DNA of 64,000 nt from Cellulophaga sp. L1A9 (GTDB lineage: Bacteria > Bacteroidota > Bacteroidia > Flavobacteriales > Flavobacteriaceae), in NCBI RefSeq assembly GCF_009797025.1, contig NZ_CP047027.1, positions 186,001-250,000 on the forward strand, read 5' to 3'. Below are positions 46,664-54,896 of this stretch, one piece after another. Every line of letters begins with the position of its first letter. The first letter of the stretch is position 1. The position numbers and the translations under genes were made by a program. The notes under the pieces were generated by a model. That model worked only from the letters and a program-made list of their open reading frames with translations, was not told the DNA's origin and searched no databases.

Positions 46664-46846
46664 ACAATGGCTATATTTAATACGGGCTTTTGGCATAAAA
46701 TCAAAAGTCTGTTTAAATAATGAAGTCCGCCAAATCTTTTGATTTGGCTTTAAAATAAAAAAGATAAAACAAAATAAAAAGATTTGGCTAAGTGATTAAT
46801 CGGAAGTTCACTACTTTTAATTCCCGTACTAACCATAGCCGAGTCG
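46664..46846 (+). other. Array site S16, right part
   Basis: Left arm GGCTATATTTAATACGGG, interior hairpin CGCCAAATCTTTTGATTTGGC, right arm CCCGTACTAACCATAGCC, GAGTCG^TTGTACC; cut at 46846/46847. Confidence 0.82.
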
Positions 46847-46859
46847 TTGTACCACATTT

Positions 46860-48170
46860 TGGTATGGTAAAGACACATCGTTTACAAAGTTAAAGGCACA
46901 TGGTTTACACTTTTTTAAGGGTTAATTTGAGATAAAAATCAAATTATCATGCCTTGGAAAGTAAACACAACAATGGAGCAAAAAATCGAATTTATTTGTG
47001 AATGGCGTACAGGAAAGTATACTATAACAGAATTATGTAAAAGTTTTGAAATCTCTCGACCAACGGCTTATAAGTTGATAAGTCGGTTTGAAACTCAAGG
47101 TTATGAAGGCCTAAAAGAGCATTCAAGAGCACCTGGCAAACATCCCAATGCAACCAAAGAGAATATCGTTGATTGTATTCTAAAATTAAAGAAGAAATAT
47201 AAACTTTGGGGAGCTAAAAAAATTAGAGAGTTATTGTTTAATGAACTTTCAAGTCAAGAAGTCCCATCTGTGGTTACTGTTCATAATATACTTAAAAGAA
47301 ACGGATTAGTATGTCCGCAAAAACGGATGAGAAGAGTCAAACCAGTCTTCCCTATATTTGACCCTGAATCATGTAATGAAGTTTGGAGTGCTGACTATAA
47401 AGGAAAGTTCTTAATGGGTAATAAAATATATTGCCATCCATTAACAATTGCAGACTCTAGAAGTCGATTTTTATTCTCTGCTAAAGGTCACTATAAAGAA
47501 AATTTAAAGTCTGCTAAGGCAGAGTTTAAAAGGGTTTTTAGAATATATGGTATTCCTAAACAAATACACACAGATAATGGTAGCCCTTTTGGTTCTGTAA
47601 GGGCAATACAACGTTTTACACAACTCTCCTACTGGTTTATTGAACTAGGTATTAGTCCTGTGTTTTCTGATCCTGCTAGTCCACAACAAAACGGAAGACA
47701 TGAACGCATGCATCGTGATTTAAAGGCTGCTTGTGCTAAGCCTTCAGCATATGATTTAAAAGCCCAACAAAGACGTTTAAATCACTTTGTAAAACAATAT
47801 AATAACGTAAGACCACATGAAGCCTTAGATATGAAAACACCTGCTGATATACATAATTTCTCTACTAGACCCTTCCCCGAAAGAATACCCAACTTTGAGT
47901 ATGACACGAAGTATAAAATACTCAAAGTAACAGAAAGTGGAGCTGTGAGATGGAAATCTTATTATTGGGTATATGTATCCGCTGCTTTAAAAGGTAAACA
48001 CGTTGCAATTGAAGAACTTGGCAATGGAATTTGGAAAGTGTTTTATAGAAATGTATTTTTAGGTTACTTTGATGAAAAACATCTTAGAAATAAACAACAA
48101 TCAACAAGGTTAGAAACTAATTTAGTGTAAAGTCTAATCTTTAACTTGTGTAAACCATGTCCCTTAACGA
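46860..48170 (+). mobile_element. IS481-family element
   Basis: About 1311 bp, flanked by the 6-bp direct repeat ACATTT (46854-46859 and 48171-48176). Ends: GGTAAAGACACATCGTTTACA on the left against GTGTAAACCATGTCCCTTAAC on the right. A second copy of the end sequence (TTAAAGGCACATGGTTTACA) lies just inside the left end. It is inserted 7 bp into cassette C16, in the leader of the HEPN-like gene. Confidence 0.82.
46949..48130 (+). CDS. IS481-family transposase
   Basis: 393 residues, apparently intact. Helix-turn-helix part (about 8-75) with YTITELCKSFEISRPTAYKL. The DDE core (about 140-290) has WSADYKGKF (first Asp), IHTDNGSPF (second Asp) and a Glu in NGRHERMHRDLK. C-terminal ~90 residues are extra to the rve domain. 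It cuts and joins the ends of the surrounding element. Confidence 0.9.
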   Translation: MPWKVNTTMEQKIEFICEWRTGKYTITELCKSFEISRPTAYKLISRFETQGYEGLKEHSRAPGKHPNATKENIVDCILKLKKKYKLWGAKKIRELLFNELSSQEVPSVVTVHNILKRNGLVCPQKRMRRVKPVFPIFDPESCNEVWSADYKGKFLMGNKIYCHPLTIADSRSRFLFSAKGHYKENLKSAKAEFKRVFRIYGIPKQIHTDNGSPFGSVRAIQRFTQLSYWFIELGISPVFSDPASPQQNGRHERMHRDLKAACAKPSAYDLKAQQRRLNHFVKQYNNVRPHEALDMKTPADIHNFSTRPFPERIPNFEYDTKYKILKVTESGAVRWKSYYWVYVSAALKGKHVAIEELGNGIWKVFYRNVFLGYFDEKHLRNKQQSTRLETNLV

Positions 48171-48192
48171 ACATTTTGACCCGTCCTGAAAT

Positions 48193-48588
48193 ATGTATAC
48201 AAAACACTTCAAGTATATGTATAAAAATGATGGATATGTAAAACGCTATAGTGAGAGCTTTAAGCTCAAAGTCTTGGCAGAACTTACCAAAGGAAACCAT
48301 TCCAAAAGACAAATTGCATTAACTTACGGTATACAATCCAGTACTATAAATGTATGGATCAAAAAGTATGATCGTAAAGATTTAATGAACACCCGTGTAA
48401 CCGTGCAAACAGACGATGAACTTTCCCGTATCAAAGCCCTTCAAAAAGAGCTGAAACAACTTAAGGACCTTCTTATTAAAAAGGACCTAGACAAACTGGT
48501 GACCGACAGCTATCTTGAGGTAGCCGCCGAAAACCTGGGCTATAGAGATGTTGAAGAATTAAAAAAAAACTTAAACATAAAGCCTTGA
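48193..48588 (+). CDS. IS3-family OrfA
   Basis: 131 residues with a transposase-type helix-turn-helix (YSESFKLKVLAELTKGNHSK, then GIQSSTINVWIKKYDRKDLM) and a leucine-zipper-like coil (ELKQLKDLLIKKDLDKL). It binds the element ends. Its stop overlaps the OrfB start (TGATG). Confidence 0.85.
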   Translation: MYTKHFKYMYKNDGYVKRYSESFKLKVLAELTKGNHSKRQIALTYGIQSSTINVWIKKYDRKDLMNTRVTVQTDDELSRIKALQKELKQLKDLLIKKDLDKLVTDSYLEVAAENLGYRDVEELKKNLNIKP

Positions 48589-49444
48589 TGAAAGTAGCAC
48601 CGATAAACCGTAATGAAAGACTGTATTCGATTGGTACTATCTGTAATGCCTTTGATCTGAAAAGAGATGCCTATTACAAATTCCAAAAACGTTTTGTTAT
48701 CAAAAAAAGATAGAACAAGATGTACTCGAACTTGTTCGAAAAAGCAGAAGAACACTACCTCGAGAAGGTACCAGAAAACTCATGAGATCATTAAAAGATG
48801 AGTTTCATAAGTACCACCTTAAAGTAGGTAGAGACCAGCTGTTCCGTATCTCAAGAGAAAATCGATTGCTCATTAGAAGAAAGAAGTACTCCTCTAGAAC
48901 CACCAATTCATATCACCGGTTTTACAAGTATGGTAATATTATAAAAGACTTGAAAATCAATAGACCTAATCAGGTTTGGGCATCCGATATTACCTATATC
49001 AGAACCATAAAAGGATTCTGTTACCTAGCATTGATTACAGACATGTATTCCCGTAAAATCGTTGGATACGACCTAAGTGATAGCCTAGAGCTAAAAGGGT
49101 GTGTCAGAGCTTTAAATAAGGCTATTTACAATGCTAAGAACATTGATCACCTTATTCATCACTCGGACAGAGGTATTCAATATTGCAGTAACCTCTATAC
49201 CCAAATACTAAAAAGAAAGAAAATTAAAATCAGTATGACAGAAGAAAATCACTGCTATGAAAACGCCCTAGCCGAAAGGGTCAATGGTATTCTAAAAGAT
49301 GAATTCTATCTTGATCAAACATTTACCAGTGTGGTCCATGCTAAAAAAGCAGCCAAAAATGCAATCAAATTATACAACTCAAAAAGATTACATTTATCTT
49401 TAGATTATAAAACACCTAATTACGTGCATCAATATGCCGCTTAA
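48588..49444 (+). pseudogene. IS3-family OrfB transposase, frameshifted
   Basis: ATG at 48588 opens MKVAPINRNERLYSIGTICN and stops about 42 codons on, at an A7 run (near 48700). The next frame continues IEQDVLELVRKSRRTLPREG and runs through the DDE core: WASDITYIRTIKGFCYLALI, HHSDRGIQYCSN, and ENALAERVNGILKDEFY with the Glu, to 49444. A single-base indel in the A-run separates the halves. Confidence 0.83.
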
Positions 49445-49494
49445 AACTAATATTAATCTGTAGCCGTATTTTAGGACGTGACATTTAAAACTAA

Positions 49495-50184
49495 ATGAAA
49501 AACGAACCTTGGAAATCGGGACCAAAAGAATTATTAAGGCATGGTCTTGAGCACTTATCTCTCGAAACGGACTTTGATTATCGAATGGGAATGATTGTTA
49601 TCGACAATTCAGTTGAATTAATGATGAAAACATATTTGGGCTTACCAAAACGGATTACAAAGCTTGAAGGCGTAACTCGTAAAATATATGACGAAGCGAC
49701 TAAAAGCTTTCCAAGTTTAATTGATACAATGGACAGGTTTGCAAAAGATAAACTTGTAGGGATTGAACTAGGCGAAATAGAATGGTATCATAGAATTAGA
49801 AATCAACTATATCATGACGGGAATGGAATTACGGTTGAAAAAGAAAAAGTAATTGCCTATTCCAGTATAGCAAAAATACTTTTTGAAAATTTATTTGGCG
49901 AAAAAGTTGAAATCGTAGGCAAAAAATATGGTATCGATGATTTCCTATTAGTTTGGGCGGACTTCAATAAATTAGTTGTTAATCAAGGTCCAAAAATTTA
50001 TAGCAAAAAGAACTTCAAAGAACTATTCAATTTATCAAATAATGAAGAGTCTGTATTAAAAGGGATAACTGAGTTTAGAAATAAATTAGTTCATAGACCA
50101 GATGAAATTAGTGAGGCCGAATTAAATTTAAAGGTTAATGAACTAATTGAATTTATAGAATTGGTAAAGCAGAAACCGAAATAA
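49495..50184 (+). CDS. Double HEPN-like protein (cassette gene)
   Basis: 229 residues, all helical, no membrane part. Two R-x4-H motifs occur: RIRNQLYHDG (about 100-109) and FRNKLVHRPD (about 195-204), each preceded by a helix, as in HEPN RNases and HEPN-type nucleotide-transferase partners. HEPN proteins are often toxins or defence effectors that cut RNA. No MNT partner gene is adjacent. It is the original gene of cassette C16 (46847-50378), whose ends TTGTACCAC/GTGGTACAA match over nine bases despite two IS insertions. Confidence 0.62.
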   Translation: MKNEPWKSGPKELLRHGLEHLSLETDFDYRMGMIVIDNSVELMMKTYLGLPKRITKLEGVTRKIYDEATKSFPSLIDTMDRFAKDKLVGIELGEIEWYHRIRNQLYHDGNGITVEKEKVIAYSSIAKILFENLFGEKVEIVGKKYGIDDFLLVWADFNKLVVNQGPKIYSKKNFKELFNLSNNEESVLKGITEFRNKLVHRPDEISEAELNLKVNELIEFIELVKQKPK

Positions 50185-50187
50185 AAC

Positions 50188-50378
50188 GTGGTACAACACA
50201 ACCTATAAACAATACGGGCTTCGGGCTTAAACGAAAGGTTTGTGTATTTTTATGAGGTCGCGAAATCTTTGGGATTTCGCTTTAGCCAGAAAAAGAAAAA
50301 ACAAAACCAAAAGATTTCCCTATGTTCGTGGCGGAAAGTAAACGTTAGTTTGCTCCCGTACTGTTCATAGCTCCATCG
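50188..50378 (+). other. Array site S17
   Basis: Box GTGGTACAAC, left arm CTATAAACAATACGGG, right arm CCCGTACTGTTCATAG, CTCCATCG^TTGG; cut at 50378/50379. Same class as S7 and S12. Confidence 0.85.
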
Positions 50379-50406
50379 TTGGCAGTAATTAAAAAACTAT
50401 GACATT

Positions 50407-51087
50407 ATGATTAAAATGAATAACCTTTTTTACATTATTATGATTACCTCACTTTTTACCAGCAATATTATTTATGCTCAAAAAAATGAAACTGATAAAG
50501 TTAAAATGGGCTTAAAAAAAAAGGTAAAAACTGTTACTTTAATCAAAATAAAATGTCCATCTGAATCTAATGGAACTAAATTTCACTGTCCGACTGATAC
50601 AATAACATATAACTTTGACAAGAAAGGAAATCAAATAAAAAAGTTCACTATTAAGCGTGATACTATTATCAAAACTTATAGAAACGATACTTTAATAACT
50701 CTTGAATATAATATTGGTGATAAAGGCAAAATACTACAACCAATAAGAAAAATTTATTCAAAAAATAAACTTTTAGTAAAAACGATAGTTTTCAAAAATG
50801 GATTAAATAATAGACCTTCTATGCAATGGGAATATTCTTATGATAATAATGATTTAAAGATTAAGCAAATATTTACTCAATGGCATAACAAAAAACTTAC
50901 AACAGTTTATGATTACAACGAAAGAGGAGATATTAAAAAGGAACAAAACTTCAAAAATGACCAATTGGCTACTGAAAAAAACTACAACTATAAATATGTA
51001 GATGACAAAAAAGGAAACTGGATTATTAAGAAAGTTTATGGTGGAGAATATAAGATTACTGAAAAAAGGAAAATTATATATTATTAA
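50407..51087 (+). CDS. Exported protein of unknown function (cassette gene)
   Basis: 226 residues, signal peptide to about residue 25 (ends IIYAQ). The mature part is beta-rich with repeat-like segments: ITYNFDKKGNQIKKFTIKRD, WEYSYDNNDLKIKQIFTQWH and TVYDYNERGDIKKEQNFKND. These 'Y-D-x-x-G-x-x' units resemble the wall-associated YD-type repeats. No enzyme motif is seen. Only gene of cassette C17 (50379-52578), ends TTGGCAGTA/TACTGCCAA. Confidence 0.65.
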   Translation: MIKMNNLFYIIMITSLFTSNIIYAQKNETDKVKMGLKKKVKTVTLIKIKCPSESNGTKFHCPTDTITYNFDKKGNQIKKFTIKRDTIIKTYRNDTLITLEYNIGDKGKILQPIRKIYSKNKLLVKTIVFKNGLNNRPSMQWEYSYDNNDLKIKQIFTQWHNKKLTTVYDYNERGDIKKEQNFKNDQLATEKNYNYKYVDDKKGNWIIKKVYGGEYKITEKRKIIYY

Positions 51088-51091
51088 AAAC

Positions 51092-51101
51092 TACTGCCAA
51101 C
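51092..51101 (+). other. Array site S18, left part
   Basis: TACTGCCAAC, the exact complement of the cassette start TTGGCAGTA. The IS110 element follows directly or within a few bases. Confidence 0.75.
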
Positions 51102-52398
51102 AAAGAACTGAGGTAAAAAACAAGTAAATTCTTCCTTAATCTGAGACACTATTATTCTAGGCTCATAAATTCAAAAAACAGATTCTTGAGCTTTTTTTAT
51201 TCGGTTTATTCCCTATTTATTTAGGTAATACAGAAACATAAGCTTCATCATAGGGTCTGCCAGATTTTGCGATAGCAAAGGACTGTTTAAGTAGTTTGTT
51301 AGCAACTGCTATCAGTGCCAGTTTCTTGCTCTTCCCTTTATTCACGATTCGCTCATATACCTCTCTGCATGCCTTGTTGTGTTTACAGGCATTGAAAGAA
51401 CATAGAAACAATAAATTACGAAGCTTTCTATTACCGACCTTACTTATTCTCGCTCGACCTCTTACACTGCTCCCAGACTCTCGTATCGTTGGGGTTATAC
51501 CTACATAACTACAAAGCTGTGATGCCGTTTCGAACTTACTGAAACCATCAGTGACCACTATTAGGAACAATGCGGTCTTTTGCCCTATGCCAGGTATTGA
51601 CGTCAACAAGGTCAATTGCTCTTGTTGGTCCTCTTTCACTAATGATAGAATCTTTGATTCGATTGCCGTTACTTCTTTATTGAGCTGCTTCTTGTTGCGT
51701 ATCAACGAACGATAAACAAACTTTGAGGGTATACCTAAAACCGCTTCCCCATGTATTTTGTTCTTGGTTGCCGTTCGTTGTTTTAAATAGGCATCCAATA
51801 ACCGGAACAACTGTAGACACTCACTTTGGGTATCCGTCAAAGCATTGTAAATAGGAACCTCGTTGATCAGGGCATATTCACATATAGCCTTGGCATCGCT
51901 CTTGTCCGTTTTTACCTTGGCCAGTTTCATTTGAATGAACCGCTTTATCGATAATGGATTTACTACTGAAACTACTACTCCTTTCTTGTAAAGAAACTGT
52001 GCAAGTCTGTAATGATAATAACCGGTAGCTTCCATAACGACCAATGAACTTTTGGGTAATTCCTTAAGGAATTTCTTAAATCCAATTTCATCATTCTTAT
52101 ACTGGTCGTGACCTTGGTTACTACCATGTACATCAAAGACATCTTTACTGATGTCAACTCCAAAAGTTTCTTTATATTTATTCATAAGAAATGTTTTATG
52201 AAAGAACTAGCTACTTCTGCTCACAACAACTTGAAAACGAGATCTAAAGTCTCACAGAACTGAACGTGATTTAAGTAGTAAAAGAGAGAGGATTATCAAT
52301 GTTGTCGAAGTCTAAAGCTTCACCGTGTATACTAACCTTAATTCTCTCTTTTGTTCTTTCTAGTTATAGCAACAATTTACTAAGAATCAAACTTAAGA
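51102..52398 (-). mobile_element. IS110-family element inserted in site S18
   Basis: About 1.3 kb between the AAC box of S18 and its left arm (which resumes GTATAATTAATGCGGG at 52401). No inverted repeats are clear, as usual for IS110. A non-coding stretch of about 210 bp (52186-52398) lies upstream of the transposase gene, where IS110-type elements encode their guide (bridge) RNA. Exact ends are uncertain by tens of bases. Confidence 0.72.
51217..52185 (-). CDS. IS110-family transposase (DEDD)
   Basis: 322 residues. The N-terminal RuvC-like DEDD domain has FGVDISKDVFDVHG (first Asp), LVVMEATGYYHYRL (Glu) and KVKTDKSDAKAICEYA (the two last Asp). The C-terminal transposase_20 domain has LTSIPGIGQKTALFL and CSYVGITPTIRESG followed by KVGNRKLRNLLFLCSF with the serine region. 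The gene appears intact. Members of this family choose targets by a guide RNA, and one subgroup inserts in integron attC sites. Confidence 0.92.
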   Translation of the reverse strand: MNKYKETFGVDISKDVFDVHGSNQGHDQYKNDEIGFKKFLKELPKSSLVVMEATGYYHYRLAQFLYKKGVVVSVVNPLSIKRFIQMKLAKVKTDKSDAKAICEYALINEVPIYNALTDTQSECLQLFRLLDAYLKQRTATKNKIHGEAVLGIPSKFVYRSLIRNKKQLNKEVTAIESKILSLVKEDQQEQLTLLTSIPGIGQKTALFLIVVTDGFSKFETASQLCSYVGITPTIRESGSSVRGRARISKVGNRKLRNLLFLCSFNACKHNKACREVYERIVNKGKSKKLALIAVANKLLKQSFAIAKSGRPYDEAYVSVLPK

Positions 52399-52578
52399 TG
52401 TGTATAATTAATGCGGGTTTAGTGTTTAATTCAAAGTTTTGTGTATTTTTACTAAGTCCGTCAAATCATTTTGATTTGACTTTTGATAAAACAAGATAAA
52501 GCCAAACAAAATGCTTTGCCTCGTGCTAAACTAAAAGTCCACTAACTTTCAATTCCCGCACTAACCATACACGCAACG
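52399..52578 (+). other. Array site S18, right part
   Basis: Left arm GTATAATTAATGCGGG, interior GTCAAATCATTTTGATTTGAC, right arm CCCGCACTAACCATAC, ACGCAACG^TTATCG; cut at 52578/52579. Confidence 0.8.
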
Positions 52579-52593
52579 TTATCGAAAATAATT

Positions 52594-54276
52594 ATGAAAA
52601 CAGCACTTTTTACTTTCACATTTACTTTTGTGCTATTAGCAAGTATGTATTCTCAATCAAATAATATGGAGGGACTAATTGTAAAATCAACTCAAGAATC
52701 TGATGTTTTAAACTTTAAATATGATTTATCAGATGAATACCTTGATTTTGATTCAAAGGTGCTTTGTAATTCTAAAATTGATGAATCTTTAAAGATTGAT
52801 TTTTTGAAAAAAGACTACGAACAAGAAAAGCCACGTTTCATCATATCCAACAAATGTGACTGTATCAAAACTAGTCCACTGCTCTATAAAATAATAAGGG
52901 AAAAACTAATCAGCTTGGATAGTGGTGAAAGTAGTTATCTAAATATCAAACTTTTTAATTTCAGCGTAACCAACAATCTTGATGATGCTTCTACAATGCT
53001 TAATGAATACATCTCAAAAAGAGAAACATTTGATAGGCGGTTAAAATCCAGATATAAAGACTCTTCAATTCCAGCACGCCTTTTTGAAATAGGGGAATTT
53101 GACAAAGCTCTAACATTATTGGACACCCTCGTGTCAGAAGTCTTAACAAAAAAGACGAGAAGAATAGACGATGGAATAAATGACTTATCAAACAATCCGT
53201 TTATTGTTCTTCACAAACATGAATCGCCAACCTACCGAAAAAAGGTTGAAGACCTCGCTTTTATTTACTATTGGTCAGTATCTAAAGGACTTACTACATA
53301 CCTACACGAATTCTTACAAAAAGAATGCTCTGAACGATATACCGAAGAATACGAAAACAGACTAAGAACTTTACTTGGAGATGAAAACAATGCATCTGAA
53401 TTTAGTTCTGAAATAATGAAATCAAGGAGTGTTCTTGGGCCTTCTCTTGGAATTGAACTTTGGAATATTTTCCAAGAAAACTCACCTTATCTTGATGAAG
53501 ATGGAATTGCAAACTCTCTGTTCTTATCAGTCGATATTACTAAAAACGGAAACTTAACTGAACAGGATAAAGCTCAAATACTAGAATTCATATTAAGTAA
53601 TCACCCAACCATTTCTAATCAATCTAGTAAAAAAGACAACTATGATTTTGATAGATATATTAGAACTCTTTACGCTTTAAACCCTAACCTAGATGAATTT
53701 GAATTTGAAAAACTAATTCCTCAAAAGTACAGCTCAACTCATAATTTCAAAGCATATAGAAACTCTTCAAAATACTTTGTTAGTTACAAAGACACAAATG
53801 ACATTAAACAATCTATTGCTATAGTTAAAAAATACAATTCGGAATTCGTTGTAGGTGGCAATTGGGATAATCATGAACTTCTTACTTCTACAAATAGGTG
53901 CATTTGGTTTGGTTCTGTAGATACTAGAACACCATTAAAATTCAGGAATATATTCACTACCCACCTGTTACCATATTTGATAAACTCTGAAGTGTTAAGT
54001 ATCGACTTAGAAGAAACAGTAAACTCAGAAAAACATTTGGTTTCTGTTATAACCCCAACAACAAAATTTACTTTTGAGGAACAATCGCAGCATTTTAGTG
54101 AAAATATGAAGCTTTTAATTCAATCTTTGAACCTAGCCTTGGTAGAGATCAATAATCCAAATAGGTTTACATTTATCGACACAGGAGATGAGAACTTAAT
54201 GGTAGTTCTCCTACCTAAGTCTGAAACACAAACTCTAATAAAGGAAACTGGCCATATCGAACAAACGAAATTTTAA
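52594..54276 (+). CDS. Large exported protein of unknown function (cassette gene)
   Basis: 560 residues, the longest cassette gene. Signal peptide to about residue 20 (ends SMYSQ). The middle is helical with TPR-like features (SIPARLFEIGEFDKALTLLD near 173), and there is an EF-hand-like stretch SVDITKNGNLTEQDKAQILE near 317. The C-terminal ~100 residues hold SVITPTTKFTFEEQSQHFSE. I do not recognise a family. Only gene of cassette C18 (52579-54329), ends TTATCGAA/TTCGATAA. Confidence 0.68.
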   Translation: MKTALFTFTFTFVLLASMYSQSNNMEGLIVKSTQESDVLNFKYDLSDEYLDFDSKVLCNSKIDESLKIDFLKKDYEQEKPRFIISNKCDCIKTSPLLYKIIREKLISLDSGESSYLNIKLFNFSVTNNLDDASTMLNEYISKRETFDRRLKSRYKDSSIPARLFEIGEFDKALTLLDTLVSEVLTKKTRRIDDGINDLSNNPFIVLHKHESPTYRKKVEDLAFIYYWSVSKGLTTYLHEFLQKECSERYTEEYENRLRTLLGDENNASEFSSEIMKSRSVLGPSLGIELWNIFQENSPYLDEDGIANSLFLSVDITKNGNLTEQDKAQILEFILSNHPTISNQSSKKDNYDFDRYIRTLYALNPNLDEFEFEKLIPQKYSSTHNFKAYRNSSKYFVSYKDTNDIKQSIAIVKKYNSEFVVGGNWDNHELLTSTNRCIWFGSVDTRTPLKFRNIFTTHLLPYLINSEVLSIDLEETVNSEKHLVSVITPTTKFTFEEQSQHFSENMKLLIQSLNLALVEINNPNRFTFIDTGDENLMVVLLPKSETQTLIKETGHIEQTKF

Positions 54277-54280
54277 AAAA

Positions 54281-54329
54281 TTCGATAACACTATGTAAAA
54301 ATGCATTAAAACGCATTTTACACTAAACG
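54281..54329 (+). other. Array site S19 (49 bp, compact)
   Basis: Box TTCGATAAC, spacer ACTA, stem TGTAAAAATGC against GCATTTTACA with one bulged A, 8-nt loop, spacer CTAAAC, then G^TT; cut at 54329/54330. Box, unpaired spacer, bulged stem and loop follow the layout of a short integron attC site. Confidence 0.8.
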
Positions 54330-54348
54330 TTGTAAAGCATTAAAAAAA

Positions 54349-54544
54349 ATGGAAATAGAAGATAAATTTATAGCTTATTTTTCTAAATTTCAGGTTCTCT
54401 CCACAGAAGAGAAAAACGCTATTTTGAAAGATATTGACATTAGGTCGGTAAAAAAAGGATTCACATTACTTAAAGAAGGACAAATAGCAAAAGATAATTA
54501 TTTTGTAATCAACGGATGCGTGAGAGAGTTCTATTTGCACAAAG
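54349..54544 (+). pseudogene. Crp/Fnr-type regulator, 5' fragment
   Basis: 65 codons of a cyclic-nucleotide-binding-domain protein: FQVLSTEEKNAILKDIDIRS, then KKGFTLLKEGQIAKDNYFVI and NGCVREF, the usual N-terminal beta-roll start of Bacteroidota Crp-like regulators. It is cut by the IS3 element at 54545 and the rest is not found on the other side, so the gene is dead. Confidence 0.87.
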
Positions 54545-54629
54545 TGTAGACTTCCCCTTCTTGTAGGCTTCCCTAAAAATAGGACAGTTTATAATTCGAA
54601 TTTACTAACTTTAAATTCAAACTGTCACA

Positions 54630-54896
54630 ATGAAAAACAGCAAATTTAGCGAGAGCCAGATTATTAAAGCTCTTAAGGAAAATGAACAAGGAAGATCCGT
54701 AGGTGATTTATCTAGAGAATTAGGAATTGACAAAAGCACCTTCTACTATTGGAGAAAGAAGTACGGCGGTATGGAACAACAGCAGCTTAAACGTTTAAAA
54801 GAACTTGAAGAAGAGAACAATAAACTTAAACAGATGTATGCTGATGTGAGTCTTGATAATAAGATGCTTAAAGACGTATTGTCAAAAAAGTTCTAA
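54630..54896 (+). CDS. IS3-family OrfA
   Basis: 88 residues: FSESQIIKALKENEQGRSVG, LGIDKSTFYYWRKKYGGMEQ (helix-turn-helix) and a coiled coil LKRLKELEEENNKLKQMYAD. Ends at TCA AAA AAG TTC TAA. The heptamer A-AAA-AAG (54884-54890) is in the right phase for a -1 shift into OrfB. Confidence 0.88.
   Translation: MKNSKFSESQIIKALKENEQGRSVGDLSRELGIDKSTFYYWRKKYGGMEQQQLKRLKELEEENNKLKQMYADVSLDNKMLKDVLSKKF

Larger units (their letters stand above)
48177..49483 (+). mobile_element. IS3-family element (IS150-like)
   Basis: About 1307 bp with inverted ends TGACCCGTCCTGAAATA and TATTTTAGGACGTGACA and a TTT duplication (48174-48176, 49484-49486). It landed in the right-hand target duplication of the IS481 element; removing both restores a short leader ACATTTAAAACTAAATG for the cassette gene. 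Confidence 0.85.

Noticed and set aside
52299..52499. A 66-codon open frame
   Set aside because: It runs from the IS110 flank across the left arm of site S18, so it is a chance frame.
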